Shown: piece after piece, positions 44,852 through 53,954 of the stretch
How the letters are laid out: the number at the start of each line of letters is the position of its first letter
How positions within the stretch are numbered: the first letter of the stretch is position 1
Origin: Myxococcales bacterium
Lineage (GTDB): Bacteria > Myxococcota_A > Polyangia > Polyangiales > Ga0077539
DNA: 64,000 nucleotides
NCBI GenBank assembly: GCA_013298625.1
Contig: JAAFIF010000004.1
Location: forward strand, 47,868 to 111,867
Reading direction: 5' to 3'
The notes under the pieces: model-generated
The model's input: only the letters and a program-made list of their open reading frames with translations
Database searches by the model: none
What the model was told of the DNA's origin: nothing
Position numbers and translations under genes: made by a program

Positions 44852-47797
44852 ATGCCCCCGAGCAGCCACAGGACGGCACTTTTGCTCGCGGCGGTCGGCG
44901 CCCTGGGCTGCAGCGGCGCGCAGCCTCGGCCAGTGCGCGCGACGGCGCTTCGGGCTGCTCCTGTCGTGGCGACCAGCGCAGCGCGGGCAGCGTCTTGGCA
45001 GCTCACTGCGGTCGGACTGCTGCGCGAGGACGCACGAGCGCGCTTCGTGGATGGAGGCGACGGCGTCCCCCGGTGGCTGTTCGGGCCGCTGCGCGTGGTG
45101 CTCGATGGCGAGCAACCCGTGGTCGTCGGCGAGGCGACGCGCGCGCCCATCGTCGCCGCCGCCCGTCTCGACGAAGCGAGCGGCTGGCTGTTCGTGACCG
45201 AGGACGGCGCAGCGTGGACCGCGAGGGCGTTCGACGCAGCCCTGCGCCGCGCGCCCTCGGAGGCCGCCGGGCGGGTGCGCGCGCTGAGCGACCGGTCGTT
45301 TGGCGCGATCGCCGTCGAGACCGCGGATCACAGCGTGTTCTTCGCCAGCGCCGCGGGGCTCGTTCGCGCGCCGGACACGCTCGCCGAGCCCGTGATCGCC
45401 GCGGCGTTCTCCGACGCCGACCGCGCGTGGATCATCGAGCAGCCCGGCCGCGTGCTCGAAGCGCGCGACCGAGGGCGATCGATCACCGCGCGGCCGTTCG
45501 CCGACGGAGAAGCAGCGCTCGAGCTCTTCGTCACCCCCGGCGAAGTGCTGGTGCGCACCGGCCGCGGCTGGCGCGCGCTCGACCCGCAGCTGCAACGATG
45601 GGTCGCCCGCGCGACGCCCATCACCGCGACCCCGAGCCTGGGCGCGACGGACATCGCAAACGCCCTCGCGGTCTCGGCGGCGCTCGAGCCGACCCGCGGG
45701 CGCGCCCTCGCCCTGAGCCTCGGCGCCGTCGCGCTCAGCGATCGGTCGCTCGCGTTGATCGACCGAGGATCGGGTGGCGAGCTCGTCTTCGTGAAGCCCG
45801 ACGGCAGCACGCGCCGCGTCGAAGCTCCGTGCGAGCAAGGGACGCTGCACCCGTTTGGCGAGCGGCTCGTCGTCGAGTGCGGCGACGAGTCCACGCAGAT
45901 GGCCCGCTACTACCTCGGCGACGAGCGAGGCTTTCGCGCGATCAACGACAGTCCAGCGCCCGCGGACAGCGTTCACATCGCCCCGGACGGAACGGGGATC
46001 GTCATCGAACGCTCCTGCCGCGCAGGCCGCGAGCGCGATGACGGCAATGACGGTAGTGACGCGACCCGCTCCGCCGTCGCGTGCGTGTTCGACCACGGAC
46101 ACTCTGCGCGCTCGATGCTGATCGACCCGGACACCCGCGTGCGCGCTGTGCGCGCCGGGCGCGTCTTGCTCGAGCCGAACAGCAGCACCCGCGCCGAGCC
46201 CGAGTTTCGCGTAGCCAACCTGCGCTCGCTGCACGAGTCGATCGCGGTCGAGGGCGACTGGGCCTGGCGCGACCCCACCCTCGCTGCGGACGGCGCCGTC
46301 GTCGCGACGGTCCCTCTCGGACGAGGGTTCGCCCTCGCGCGATGGACCGCCGGAGCGCCCGCCGAGCGCTACGCCCTTCCGCCTCGCGCGACGCAGGCGT
46401 TCGCCGTGGACGCGACGCGCGCCATCGCCCTCGCGCGCGACCCGGCCGCCGCGTGGATCAGCGAAGACCGCGGACGCACCTGGACCGCGCTCGCGCTCGG
46501 CGTCGACGGAGCCACCTCCGTCAGCGCGACCTCCGCTGGCCGCTACACGCGATCGACCGCCTCTCTGCTCGGCCGCGCTGCAGCCGACATCAACGGAGCG
46601 TGCTCGGCCTACGCCTGCGCCCTCGACGACGGACTGGTCCTGGCGAGCGCCGATTGGCTCCGCGCCGAGCCGATCGCCGCCGCCCTGCGCGCGCCCGACG
46701 CGAGCGACGCTCGAGCGCTCGCCGAGCGCCGCGGGCCCGTCGAACAAGTGTGGTTCTGCGGCAACGTCGAGCCCCGCGCGCACTCGATCAACGGCCTCGT
46801 TCGCACACCGACCAGCGCCCCCAGCGACCCGTGGGGCGGCGCGCCCGGCGCGCGCGGGTGGCTCGCCGTCGACGAGCGCGGCGCGAGCGTGCGCGTCCGG
46901 TGGATCAGCGTCGAGCTCGGGCGCCCCGCGCAGAGAGCGAGCGCGTTTTCTCCCATCGCAGCGATCGCCGCGAGCAGCCCTCGCATCGCCAGCCCCTCTC
47001 CCGTCGATTGGCACCTGCGCCTCGCGACGGACACCTACGCCGTGCTCGAGCGATGCACGGCCGCGGACGAGTGCGACGTTCTGTTTGCGCCCGCCGGCGG
47101 CGCGCCGCGGGTGATCGCCGCGCCCGACGAGCTGCTCGCGACCTCGCAGTGGCGCGCGAAGGTCCAGCTCGTCGAGCCCACGATCGACCGAGGATTCGCC
47201 CTGTGGATCGCGCGCGAAGAGTCCTCGCGCAACGGCGCGCTCTTGTGGACCGACCGCGGCGGCGCCGACGTCGTGCTCGCCTTCGATCGCGCAGGACGCC
47301 TGCTCGCGCAGCGCAGCTTCGCGTGGGCCGAAGACCAATGCTCGATGCGCGCGCTCGCGTTCGACGGAGACTCCCTCGGCGTCGCGTGCGCCCGCGACGA
47401 TCGCCCCACGCAGCTGCGCTTCTTCGCGCTCTCGGGGGCGCCCGAGCGCCGCATCGACGCTGCGTTCGACCGCGGTGACCTCGTCGGCTGCGAAGAGCGC
47501 GCGGACATGCGCGCGTGGATGGTGACCGGCGCCCCTGGCTGGGCTCCGCTCGTGTACGCGCGGGGCCGGCCCCTCGCGTTCGAGTTCGGCGTACGCGCGC
47601 GGTGGTCCCTCCGCGACGCGGGACCGTGCTTGACCGAGCTGCGCGTCGACGCCCGCGCGCCCAACCCCGGCGCCACGCTGCAGCGCGCGCTCGACGCCTC
47701 GGTGCGCGTCGCCTCGAGCCGCGCCGACGCAGGCAGCTTGCACGCGGACTTCATCGGGCCGAGCGCGATCCAGCGCGCGTCGTGCACGCAGCGCTGA
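44852..47797 (+). CDS. Beta-propeller (BNR/Asp-box) lipoprotein, first of a pair
   Basis: The 981-residue product has a lipobox (VGALGC, Cys20). Repeated blade-like beta segments fill the rest, and one clear Asp-box is AWISEDRGRTWTAL. The C-terminal third contains FAWAEDQCSMRALAFDGDSL, shared with the next gene in modified form. Proteins of this type bind ligands on the cell surface; the ligand is unknown. The next gene begins 3 nt after its stop, and the two are paralogues, so this is one operon. Confidence 0.85.
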   Translation: MPPSSHRTALLLAAVGALGCSGAQPRPVRATALRAAPVVATSAARAASWQLTAVGLLREDARARFVDGGDGVPRWLFGPLRVVLDGEQPVVVGEATRAPIVAAARLDEASGWLFVTEDGAAWTARAFDAALRRAPSEAAGRVRALSDRSFGAIAVETADHSVFFASAAGLVRAPDTLAEPVIAAAFSDADRAWIIEQPGRVLEARDRGRSITARPFADGEAALELFVTPGEVLVRTGRGWRALDPQLQRWVARATPITATPSLGATDIANALAVSAALEPTRGRALALSLGAVALSDRSLALIDRGSGGELVFVKPDGSTRRVEAPCEQGTLHPFGERLVVECGDESTQMARYYLGDERGFRAINDSPAPADSVHIAPDGTGIVIERSCRAGRERDDGNDGSDATRSAVACVFDHGHSARSMLIDPDTRVRAVRAGRVLLEPNSSTRAEPEFRVANLRSLHESIAVEGDWAWRDPTLAADGAVVATVPLGRGFALARWTAGAPAERYALPPRATQAFAVDATRAIALARDPAAAWISEDRGRTWTALALGVDGATSVSATSAGRYTRSTASLLGRAAADINGACSAYACALDDGLVLASADWLRAEPIAAALRAPDASDARALAERRGPVEQVWFCGNVEPRAHSINGLVRTPTSAPSDPWGGAPGARGWLAVDERGASVRVRWISVELGRPAQRASAFSPIAAIAASSPRIASPSPVDWHLRLATDTYAVLERCTAADECDVLFAPAGGAPRVIAAPDELLATSQWRAKVQLVEPTIDRGFALWIAREESSRNGALLWTDRGGADVVLAFDRAGRLLAQRSFAWAEDQCSMRALAFDGDSLGVACARDDRPTQLRFFALSGAPERRIDAAFDRGDLVGCEERADMRAWMVTGAPGWAPLVYARGRPLAFEFGVRARWSLRDAGPCLTELRVDARAPNPGATLQRALDASVRVASSRADAGSLHADFIGPSAIQRASCTQR

Positions 47798-47800
47798 GCG

Positions 47801-50800
47801 ATGGGTGGTACGCTCCGTCGCGCAGTGAGCGCAGCACCGCGAGCGTGGTTGGTGGTCGTGTTCGCGACCCTCTCGGCGTGCGCCGCGCGGCCGTCGTCCA
47901 ACCGCGAGCGAACCGCCGCCGCGCTGAGCCCGTTTCGATCGCTGAGCCGCGACGGAGGCCTCGTCTCGAGCCCCCGCGACGCGAGCGCGAGCCCCAGAAT
48001 CACCGCGATTTCTCCGTCGAGAGCCGCCTCGGGACCGTGGCGAGCGTACCTGTTCGAGCCCCTGCGCGGCCCCGCGGCGCGCTACGGCGTCGAAGCCGAC
48101 GGGACATATTATGTCATCATCGGCGGAGTGCGCGCCCGCGTGCGGCCAGGCACCGTCTCGTGGTCGCCCGACATCGCGCTGGGCGGCTTCGCGACGGCCG
48201 CGAGGGCGAGGCAGGGCTGGCTCTTCGTGGGCAGCGACGGAGCGCTCTACCGCGCGCCGTATTTCACAGCGCCCCTCGAGCGCATCGGCGCCACCAACGC
48301 GCGGCGCATCGCGCACGGGTACATCAGCGCGGGCCGCGTGGCCGTGGGCGACTCGGACGGACAGCTCTGGATCGGCGGCGACGACGGGCTGCGGCGCTGG
48401 GAGATCCCAGAGGGAACGCAGCTGCTCGACGCAGGGTTCAGCGACGATCAGTTCGGCGTGGCCGTGGTCTCGCCGGGGCGCTTGTATCGCACGATCAACG
48501 GCGGAGCGCGCTGGGACCTCGTCGACCTCGGCGGACGCGGCGCGTTCGAGATCCTCCCCGAGAGCGACGGCTTCGTCGTGCGCGCGCCAGACGGCCCCAT
48601 GCGCATCGAAGCCAACGGAGCCCCCACGCCGTTCTCGGGCATCGCGCTCGGCACCGACGTCACGGTCACCGACCAGAACACGATCCGCACGGCCGCCATC
48701 AGCGAAGGCCCCGGCTCGCGCGCGGCGCAGCTCACGCAGGGCGCCATCGTCCTGCAGCCCGACCGCGTGTACTTCGCGACGGGCTACCGCGGGCCCACCG
48801 ACCGATTCGGCGCGCACGTGCGCCCGACGAGCTACACGGCCGATGAGCTGTGGCTCGCCAGCGCAGGGCAGCCACCGGTGCGGATCGATCCGCCCGCGGC
48901 GCAGTGCAGGTACTTTCCGTGGAGGGAGCGCATCGCCGCGTTTTGTCGGGACACGAGCGGCGGCTACCGACCCATGCTGCTCGCTGGCGACGGCCTCGCG
49001 CAGTGGGCGACGATCACGCCGCCCGCGAGCATCTCGCTCTATGGGCAATTCGCCTCGTCGAACGACGGTCGCTCGCTGTGGACCTTCACCGCGTGCGACC
49101 ACGGCGGGCGCACGACCGGGCAGACCTGGTGCCGCTACGACGGAGCGCGCTGGAGCAACGTCGAGGTCGAGCGCCGCGCGGCGTTCGTCGCGAGCTGGGG
49201 CGACACGGTCGCGTACCGCGTCGCGCAGGGCGTGTTCGAAGCGAGCGTCCCCGGTCCGCTGCGCGTGCAGTCCACCGGCGTGGGCGCAGAGCAAGCGAGG
49301 CCGCCGCGCAGAAGCGACCCGCGCGCGCGCATCGAGACCGGCGCGTTCACCGAGGACGGGACGTTCTATGCCCGCGCGACCATCGAAGACACCGTCGTGC
49401 TCGCGGTCGGCGCGATCGAGCAAGAGCTGGCGATCCGCGCGCTGCCCGAGGGCGCCAAGGACGTCGCGATGGCGAGCAGCACGCGAGGGCTCGCCGTGGG
49501 CGATCGACTCGACCGCGTGTGGACCACGGAGGACAGCGGCCGCACGTGGCGCCCCCTGTCGTTGCCGTTGCGCGGCGACGCGCGCGGGATCGCCATCGCG
49601 CCAGAGGTGGGCGACAGCGAGCTGCGCGTGCGCTGCGCTGCGTTTGGCTGCTCGGTCGCGGATCGACTCGCGTGGACGAGCGAGGCTCTCGTGGGAGAGC
49701 CGCCGCCGATCGTGCACAGCGCGCCCAACGTGACGCCCGTCGAGTCGCCGACAGAAGCGGCCGTTCGGCCTCGCCCGACGGCGCGCGAGATCGAGTTCGG
49801 GACCACGCGCTGCGCTGCCGATGCTCCTTCGGGCACCGAGGGATACTTCTTCAACGTCGGCGCGTGGACGCGCGCGCAGAGCGGCACCTGGGAGTGGGGC
49901 GGACACGACGCGCGCGGCGCATTTCGCGGCCGAGCACGCGGCGCGATGCCCGCGCTCGACGCTCCCCCCAACTGGAACGCCACGGTCTTCGCATACAGCC
50001 CCCGCTTCGCCTCGCGCTCGCTCGCGCTCATCGAGCGCTGCGGCTACCTCACGAGCTACGGCGGGGGCGCGCGCCCGAAGCAATGCGACATCGTCGCGCT
50101 GGCGCCCAATCAACCGCCGCGGACGTGGTTCGGCCTGCGCACGCTCAGCGCGATCGCCAACCCCAACTCGACCCCGCGCATCGCCGAGCTCGTGGCGCTC
50201 GCGGACGGGACGTTCGCCGTGCGCGTCGCGAGCGGTCCGCTCGACGGCCCGAACATCACGAGCGGCCTCGGCGCGAGCGAACCCCGCGTCGACCTCGTCG
50301 CCCGCATCAACGCCGAAGGAGCCGTGCTCGAGCAGAAGGGCTTCGCGTGGGCCCGCGGCGAGACCCGGATGCGCGCGCTCGCGTTCGACGGGACGCGCGT
50401 CGGGCTGATCGTGTTGCGGGCCTCGAGCCGCGAGCTGCGCTTCTACAGCAGCGCCGCGGACAACGGCCGAGCGCTCGCCCCCGCGCCGCTCCGCGTTCAA
50501 CCGTGCGGAGGCGACCCCGACCCTCGCGCGCCCTTCTTCGTGACGTCGGCCAACGACCACAACGCCGCCGTGCGCGCGGGCGCGGCCCTCTCTGGGCAGA
50601 GCTTGTTTCGCGGCGAAGATTCAGTGCAAACCACGGTCGAGCTCGGCGCGAGCGGCGTGTGCATCCGCCGCGTCACCGTCGGCAACGGGACGCACTCTTC
50701 ACACTCCGCGACCTACGTCGCCTCGCAGCTCGGCGGCGCGCTCGTGCTCGAGGCCGTCAACGGCACGTTTCGCGCGACCGCGACGCTCCCGACGCGACGC

Positions 50801-50839
50801 AGCCCCATCGACTGCGTCCCCGACGTGATCAACCGGTGA
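47801..50839 (+). CDS. Beta-propeller (BNR/Asp-box) lipoprotein, second of a pair
   Basis: The 1012-residue product has a lipobox (TLSAC, Cys27). Asp-box-like blades are LYRTINGGARWDLV and VWTTEDSGRTWRPL. The C-terminal part contains FAWARGETRMRALAFDG, matching FAWAEDQCSMRALAFDG of the upstream paralogue. Conserved Cys residues near the C-terminus (VQPCGGD, SGVCIRRV, IDCVPD) suggest disulfides. Its stop overlaps the GTG of the presenilin-like gene (GTGA at 50836-50839), a sign of translational coupling. Confidence 0.86.
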   Translation: MGGTLRRAVSAAPRAWLVVVFATLSACAARPSSNRERTAAALSPFRSLSRDGGLVSSPRDASASPRITAISPSRAASGPWRAYLFEPLRGPAARYGVEADGTYYVIIGGVRARVRPGTVSWSPDIALGGFATAARARQGWLFVGSDGALYRAPYFTAPLERIGATNARRIAHGYISAGRVAVGDSDGQLWIGGDDGLRRWEIPEGTQLLDAGFSDDQFGVAVVSPGRLYRTINGGARWDLVDLGGRGAFEILPESDGFVVRAPDGPMRIEANGAPTPFSGIALGTDVTVTDQNTIRTAAISEGPGSRAAQLTQGAIVLQPDRVYFATGYRGPTDRFGAHVRPTSYTADELWLASAGQPPVRIDPPAAQCRYFPWRERIAAFCRDTSGGYRPMLLAGDGLAQWATITPPASISLYGQFASSNDGRSLWTFTACDHGGRTTGQTWCRYDGARWSNVEVERRAAFVASWGDTVAYRVAQGVFEASVPGPLRVQSTGVGAEQARPPRRSDPRARIETGAFTEDGTFYARATIEDTVVLAVGAIEQELAIRALPEGAKDVAMASSTRGLAVGDRLDRVWTTEDSGRTWRPLSLPLRGDARGIAIAPEVGDSELRVRCAAFGCSVADRLAWTSEALVGEPPPIVHSAPNVTPVESPTEAAVRPRPTAREIEFGTTRCAADAPSGTEGYFFNVGAWTRAQSGTWEWGGHDARGAFRGRARGAMPALDAPPNWNATVFAYSPRFASRSLALIERCGYLTSYGGGARPKQCDIVALAPNQPPRTWFGLRTLSAIANPNSTPRIAELVALADGTFAVRVASGPLDGPNITSGLGASEPRVDLVARINAEGAVLEQKGFAWARGETRMRALAFDGTRVGLIVLRASSRELRFYSSAADNGRALAPAPLRVQPCGGDPDPRAPFFVTSANDHNAAVRAGAALSGQSLFRGEDSVQTTVELGASGVCIRRVTVGNGTHSSHSATYVASQLGGALVLEAVNGTFRATATLPTRRSPIDCVPDVINR

Positions 50840-51663
50840 AGCCCCTGCAGCGACCGATCCTGCTCGCGCTCGCCGCGCTCTCGCCGCTCGCCGCGCTGGC
50901 GCTGGCCGCCCCGCTCGTGCGCATTTCACTAGTATTTTCACTGGCGATTTCGTTTTCGTGCACGATCGCGACGGTGGCCATCGGCGCGCACGCGGCGCAG
51001 CACGCGCGCCTCGGAGAGCGCGTCGCTCGCTCGATCGTCAGCGTGCTCGCGGGGATCGTCACCGGCGCCGTCGCCTTCTATTTCGCGCGCGGGGCAGGCG
51101 CGGGATCGCTGCGCGACGTCGCCTCGGGCCTCGGCGCGACCGCGGCCATCTTGCTCGTCGCGACCGCGGTCGGCGGCCTCGTCGGCTGGCGCGTCCCGCT
51201 GCCCGGACACCTGCTGCCCGTCGCGCTGGTCTCGTCCGCCGTAGACCTCTGGAGCGTCTTCGCGCCCGAAGGCCCGACGCGCGCCATCGCCGAAGCGCCA
51301 GACCCCGCCGTGCTGCGCGTGCTCGCGGTGAGCGCCGCCGTCGCGCCCTCGCGCGCGATGGAGCCCATGCTCGGCTTCGCCGACGTGATCTTCGCCTCGC
51401 TGTACCTCTCGGCCGCGCGAAGGCACGGGTTGTCGCTGGCCCGCACGACCGCGGCCATCATCGCGGGCTTGTTGCTGGCGGGCTTCGTCGCGGTGCTCTT
51501 GCGACGGCCGCTGCCTGCGCTGCCCTTTCTCGGGCTGTGCGTGGTGCTCTTCGTGCGCGGCAGCCGCGCCGTGCCTCGCGAAGACCGTGCGGCGGTGTGG
51601 GTCGCTGCGGGCCTGCTCGTGGCGGCGTGCGGGCGGCTCGCGTACCTCCGGCTGGGCCGTTGA
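50836..51663 (+). CDS. Presenilin-like intramembrane aspartyl protease
   Basis: The 275-residue product is almost all membrane helices, about eight or nine of them. It carries the three presenilin-family hallmarks in order. The first catalytic Asp is Asp137 in SAVDLWSVFAPEGPTRA, the same pattern as YDLxAVLxPKGPLR in presenilins. The second is Asp183 in LGFADVIFASLY, a GFAD variant of GxGD. The PAL motif is PALP at 227-230 in RRPLPALPFLG. Proteases of this type (MEROPS A22) cut substrates inside the membrane. The GTG start overlaps the upstream lipoprotein stop by 4 nt. The match is by motif inspection only; no search was run. Confidence 0.82.
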   Translation: MKPLQRPILLALAALSPLAALALAAPLVRISLVFSLAISFSCTIATVAIGAHAAQHARLGERVARSIVSVLAGIVTGAVAFYFARGAGAGSLRDVASGLGATAAILLVATAVGGLVGWRVPLPGHLLPVALVSSAVDLWSVFAPEGPTRAIAEAPDPAVLRVLAVSAAVAPSRAMEPMLGFADVIFASLYLSAARRHGLSLARTTAAIIAGLLLAGFVAVLLRRPLPALPFLGLCVVLFVRGSRAVPREDRAAVWVAAGLLVAACGRLAYLRLGR

Positions 51664-51696
51664 CCAACGCACGACCCCGTGCGAACACGCCGCGCG

Positions 51697-52536
51697 ATGA
51701 CCTTCGCGATCGACGCAGTGGGCAAGGACACCGAGCCCTTCTCGTTCTCGTACACATGGAAGGACGCCGCCCTCTACGCGCTCGGCGTCGGAGCCAAGGC
51801 CAGCGAGCTCGACTACCTGTACGAAGGTCGCGGCCCGAGGGTGCTCCCGTCGTTCGCGGTGATCCCCGCGTTCGAGCCCGTGATGCGCGCGATCGAGCGG
51901 ATCAACGGCCCGATGGACAAGGTCGTGCACGGGACGCAGCGCGTGAAGATCCACCGCCCGTTCGCCCCGAAGGCGACGCTGCGCACCACCGCCGTCGTGC
52001 AAGGCCTCTACGACCTCAAGCGCATGACGCAGACCACGGTGAAGACCACCACGCGCGACGCCGAGACGGACGAGCTGCTCTGCGAGACCTCGTGGGGGAT
52101 CTTGTTCTTGGGCATCGGCGGCACATCGAGCGGCGAGCGCGTGCAGGACGAGAAGCCGAGCCCCCCGTCGCGGCCCGCGGACTTCACGGTCGAAGAGCAG
52201 ACGTTGCCCGAGCAAGCGCTGCTCTACCGCCTCTCGGGGGATGTCAATCCGCTCCACGCGGACCCAGAGTTTCCGCTCGTGGCGCGCTTCGAGAACAAGC
52301 CCATCCTGCACGGCCTCGCGACGTTCGGGTACATGACCCGCGCGATCGTGCAGGGCGCGTTGAAGGGCGATTCATCGAAGGTGACCGCGCTGCAAGGCCG
52401 CTTCAGCAAGCCCGTCTGGCCAGGAGAAACGCTGGTCACCGAGGGCTGGATCGAAGGCTCGCGCGTCTTCGCTCGCACGAGCGTCAAAGAGCGCAACGAG
52501 GTCGTCCTGTCGCACTGCGCCGCGGACCTCGCGTGA
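51697..52536 (+). CDS. MaoC-type 2-enoyl-CoA hydratase 2
   Basis: The 279-residue product has a double hotdog fold like the hydratase part of MFE-2. The N-terminal half contains KDAALYALGVGAKASELDY and RVLPSFAVIPAF. The C-terminal half has the catalytic signature YRLSGDVNPLHADPEF with the Asp and His of hydratase 2. It hydrates trans-2-enoyl-CoA to (R)-3-hydroxyacyl-CoA in the cytoplasm. The ATG at 51697 follows the protease gene by 33 nt and precedes a thiolase by 46 nt, so the latter two likely serve fatty-acid turnover. Confidence 0.92.
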   Translation: MTFAIDAVGKDTEPFSFSYTWKDAALYALGVGAKASELDYLYEGRGPRVLPSFAVIPAFEPVMRAIERINGPMDKVVHGTQRVKIHRPFAPKATLRTTAVVQGLYDLKRMTQTTVKTTTRDAETDELLCETSWGILFLGIGGTSSGERVQDEKPSPPSRPADFTVEEQTLPEQALLYRLSGDVNPLHADPEFPLVARFENKPILHGLATFGYMTRAIVQGALKGDSSKVTALQGRFSKPVWPGETLVTEGWIEGSRVFARTSVKERNEVVLSHCAADLA

Positions 52537-52582
52537 CACAACACACACCGCACTGACCGACCGAGTGAAGGAGAACCGCACC

Positions 52583-53773
52583 ATGTCCCGTCCCGAGATC
52601 GTGATCCTCGCCGCCCGCCGCACGGCGTTCGGCACCATGAGCGGCGCGCTCGAAGCCATCAGCGCCACGGACCTCGCCGTGCACGCCGCCAAGGCCGCCA
52701 TCGCGGACGCCGGCGTCGACCCGAAGAGCGACTTCGGCCACGTGATCGTCGGCAACGTCCAGCAGACCTCCGCCGACGCGATCTACTGCGCTCGCCACGT
52801 GGGGCTCAAGAGCGGGCTGCCCATCGAAGTGCCCGCGCTCACCGTCAACCGCCTGTGCGGCTCGGGCTTTCAAGCGGTCATCAACGGCGCCGAGCAGCTC
52901 ATCTTGGGCGAGGCCGAGTGCGTGCTCGTCGGCGGCACCGAGAACATGTCCCAGGCCCCCCACGTCCTTCGCGGCAGCCGCAAGGGCTACGCCTTCGGAA
53001 AGGCCCCCAAGCTCGAAGACTCGCTCTGGGAGGCGCTCACGGATTCGTTCTGCCAGACCCCCATGGCCATGACCGCCGAGAACCTCGGCAGCAAGTACGG
53101 GATCACCCGCGCCGACTGCGACGAGCTCGCGCTCACCTCGCAGAAGCGCTGGGCCGCCGCCAACGAAGCCGGGCACTTCAAGGCCGAGATCGCCGCGATC
53201 GAGCTGCAGAGCAAGAAGGGCACGGTCAAGTTCGAGGTCGACGAGCACGCGCGGCCGCAGAGCACGATCGAGTCGCTCGCAAAACTGGGGCCTGTTTTCA
53301 AGAAGGACGGGCTGGTCACGGCCGGCAACGCCTCGGGCATCTGCGACGGCGCCGCGATGCTCGTCCTCGCCACCGCGGATTTCGCCGCGCGAAAGGGCCT
53401 CAAGCCCCTCGCGCGCCTCGTGCAGTGGGGCGTCGCTGGCGTCGACCCCAACATCATGGGAATCGGCCCCGCCCCTGCCATCCGCGCCGCCCTCTCGCGC
53501 GCCAAGCTCGAGCTGTCAGCGATGGACCTCGTCGAGGTCAACGAGGCGTTCGCCGCGCAGTTTCTCGCGGTCGAAAAGGAGCTCGGCCTCGACCGAAGCA
53601 AGACCAACGTCAACGGCGGAGCGATCGCCCTCGGCCACCCGCTCGGCGCCTCGGGCGCGCGCATCACCACGCACCTCGTCCACGAGCTGCGCCGCCGCGG
53701 CGCGCGCTACGGCGTCGGCTCCGCGTGCATCGGCGGCGGCCAGGGCCTCGCGGTCATCGTCGAAGCGCTCTGA
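52583..53773 (+). CDS. Acetyl-CoA acyltransferase (thiolase)
   Basis: The 396-residue product has the active-site Cys92 in VNRLCGSGFQA, the His in GGAIALGHPLGASGAR and the second Cys in GSACIGGGQGLAVI. This is a full-length thiolase. It either cleaves 3-ketoacyl-CoA in beta-oxidation or condenses acetyl-CoA, and the neighbouring hydratase favours beta-oxidation. The ATG at 52583 has a good ribosome-binding site (GAAGGAGA), which rules out the longer frame. Confidence 0.95.
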   Translation: MSRPEIVILAARRTAFGTMSGALEAISATDLAVHAAKAAIADAGVDPKSDFGHVIVGNVQQTSADAIYCARHVGLKSGLPIEVPALTVNRLCGSGFQAVINGAEQLILGEAECVLVGGTENMSQAPHVLRGSRKGYAFGKAPKLEDSLWEALTDSFCQTPMAMTAENLGSKYGITRADCDELALTSQKRWAAANEAGHFKAEIAAIELQSKKGTVKFEVDEHARPQSTIESLAKLGPVFKKDGLVTAGNASGICDGAAMLVLATADFAARKGLKPLARLVQWGVAGVDPNIMGIGPAPAIRAALSRAKLELSAMDLVEVNEAFAAQFLAVEKELGLDRSKTNVNGGAIALGHPLGASGARITTHLVHELRRRGARYGVGSACIGGGQGLAVIVEAL

Positions 53774-53799
53774 TCGCTCGCGCTTCGGGGCAGCGCGTT

Positions 53800-53829
53800 G
53801 ACATGGGGGTCGACATGGGGGTCGACATG
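53800..53829. repeat. Short tandem repeat, 12-nt unit
   Basis: The unit gacatgggggtc occurs twice in full, followed by a six-base partial copy, just after the thiolase stop. Each unit contains ATG and GTC, but no open frame is convincing. Confidence 0.7.
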
Positions 53830-53954
53830 TAGGCCCGCATCGGCCGCAGAAATGCCAAGGTCGTTGCTTGTTCAGGGTATCCACCGCGCGTAAACTAAGC
53901 GGTGAGACCGTCGTGTGCGTCGCACGCGATCGCTCGTTGAACTCTTGAGGCAAG

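Noticed and set aside
44472..44879. A 135-residue minus-strand gene in the gap
   Set aside because: Codon bias is poor, there is no ribosome-binding site, and the frame enters the signal peptide of the plus-strand lipoprotein gene.
44462..50560. A 2032-residue open frame antisense to the beta-propeller pair
   Set aside because: It crosses two real genes and an intergenic region and has shadow composition and no recognisable motif.
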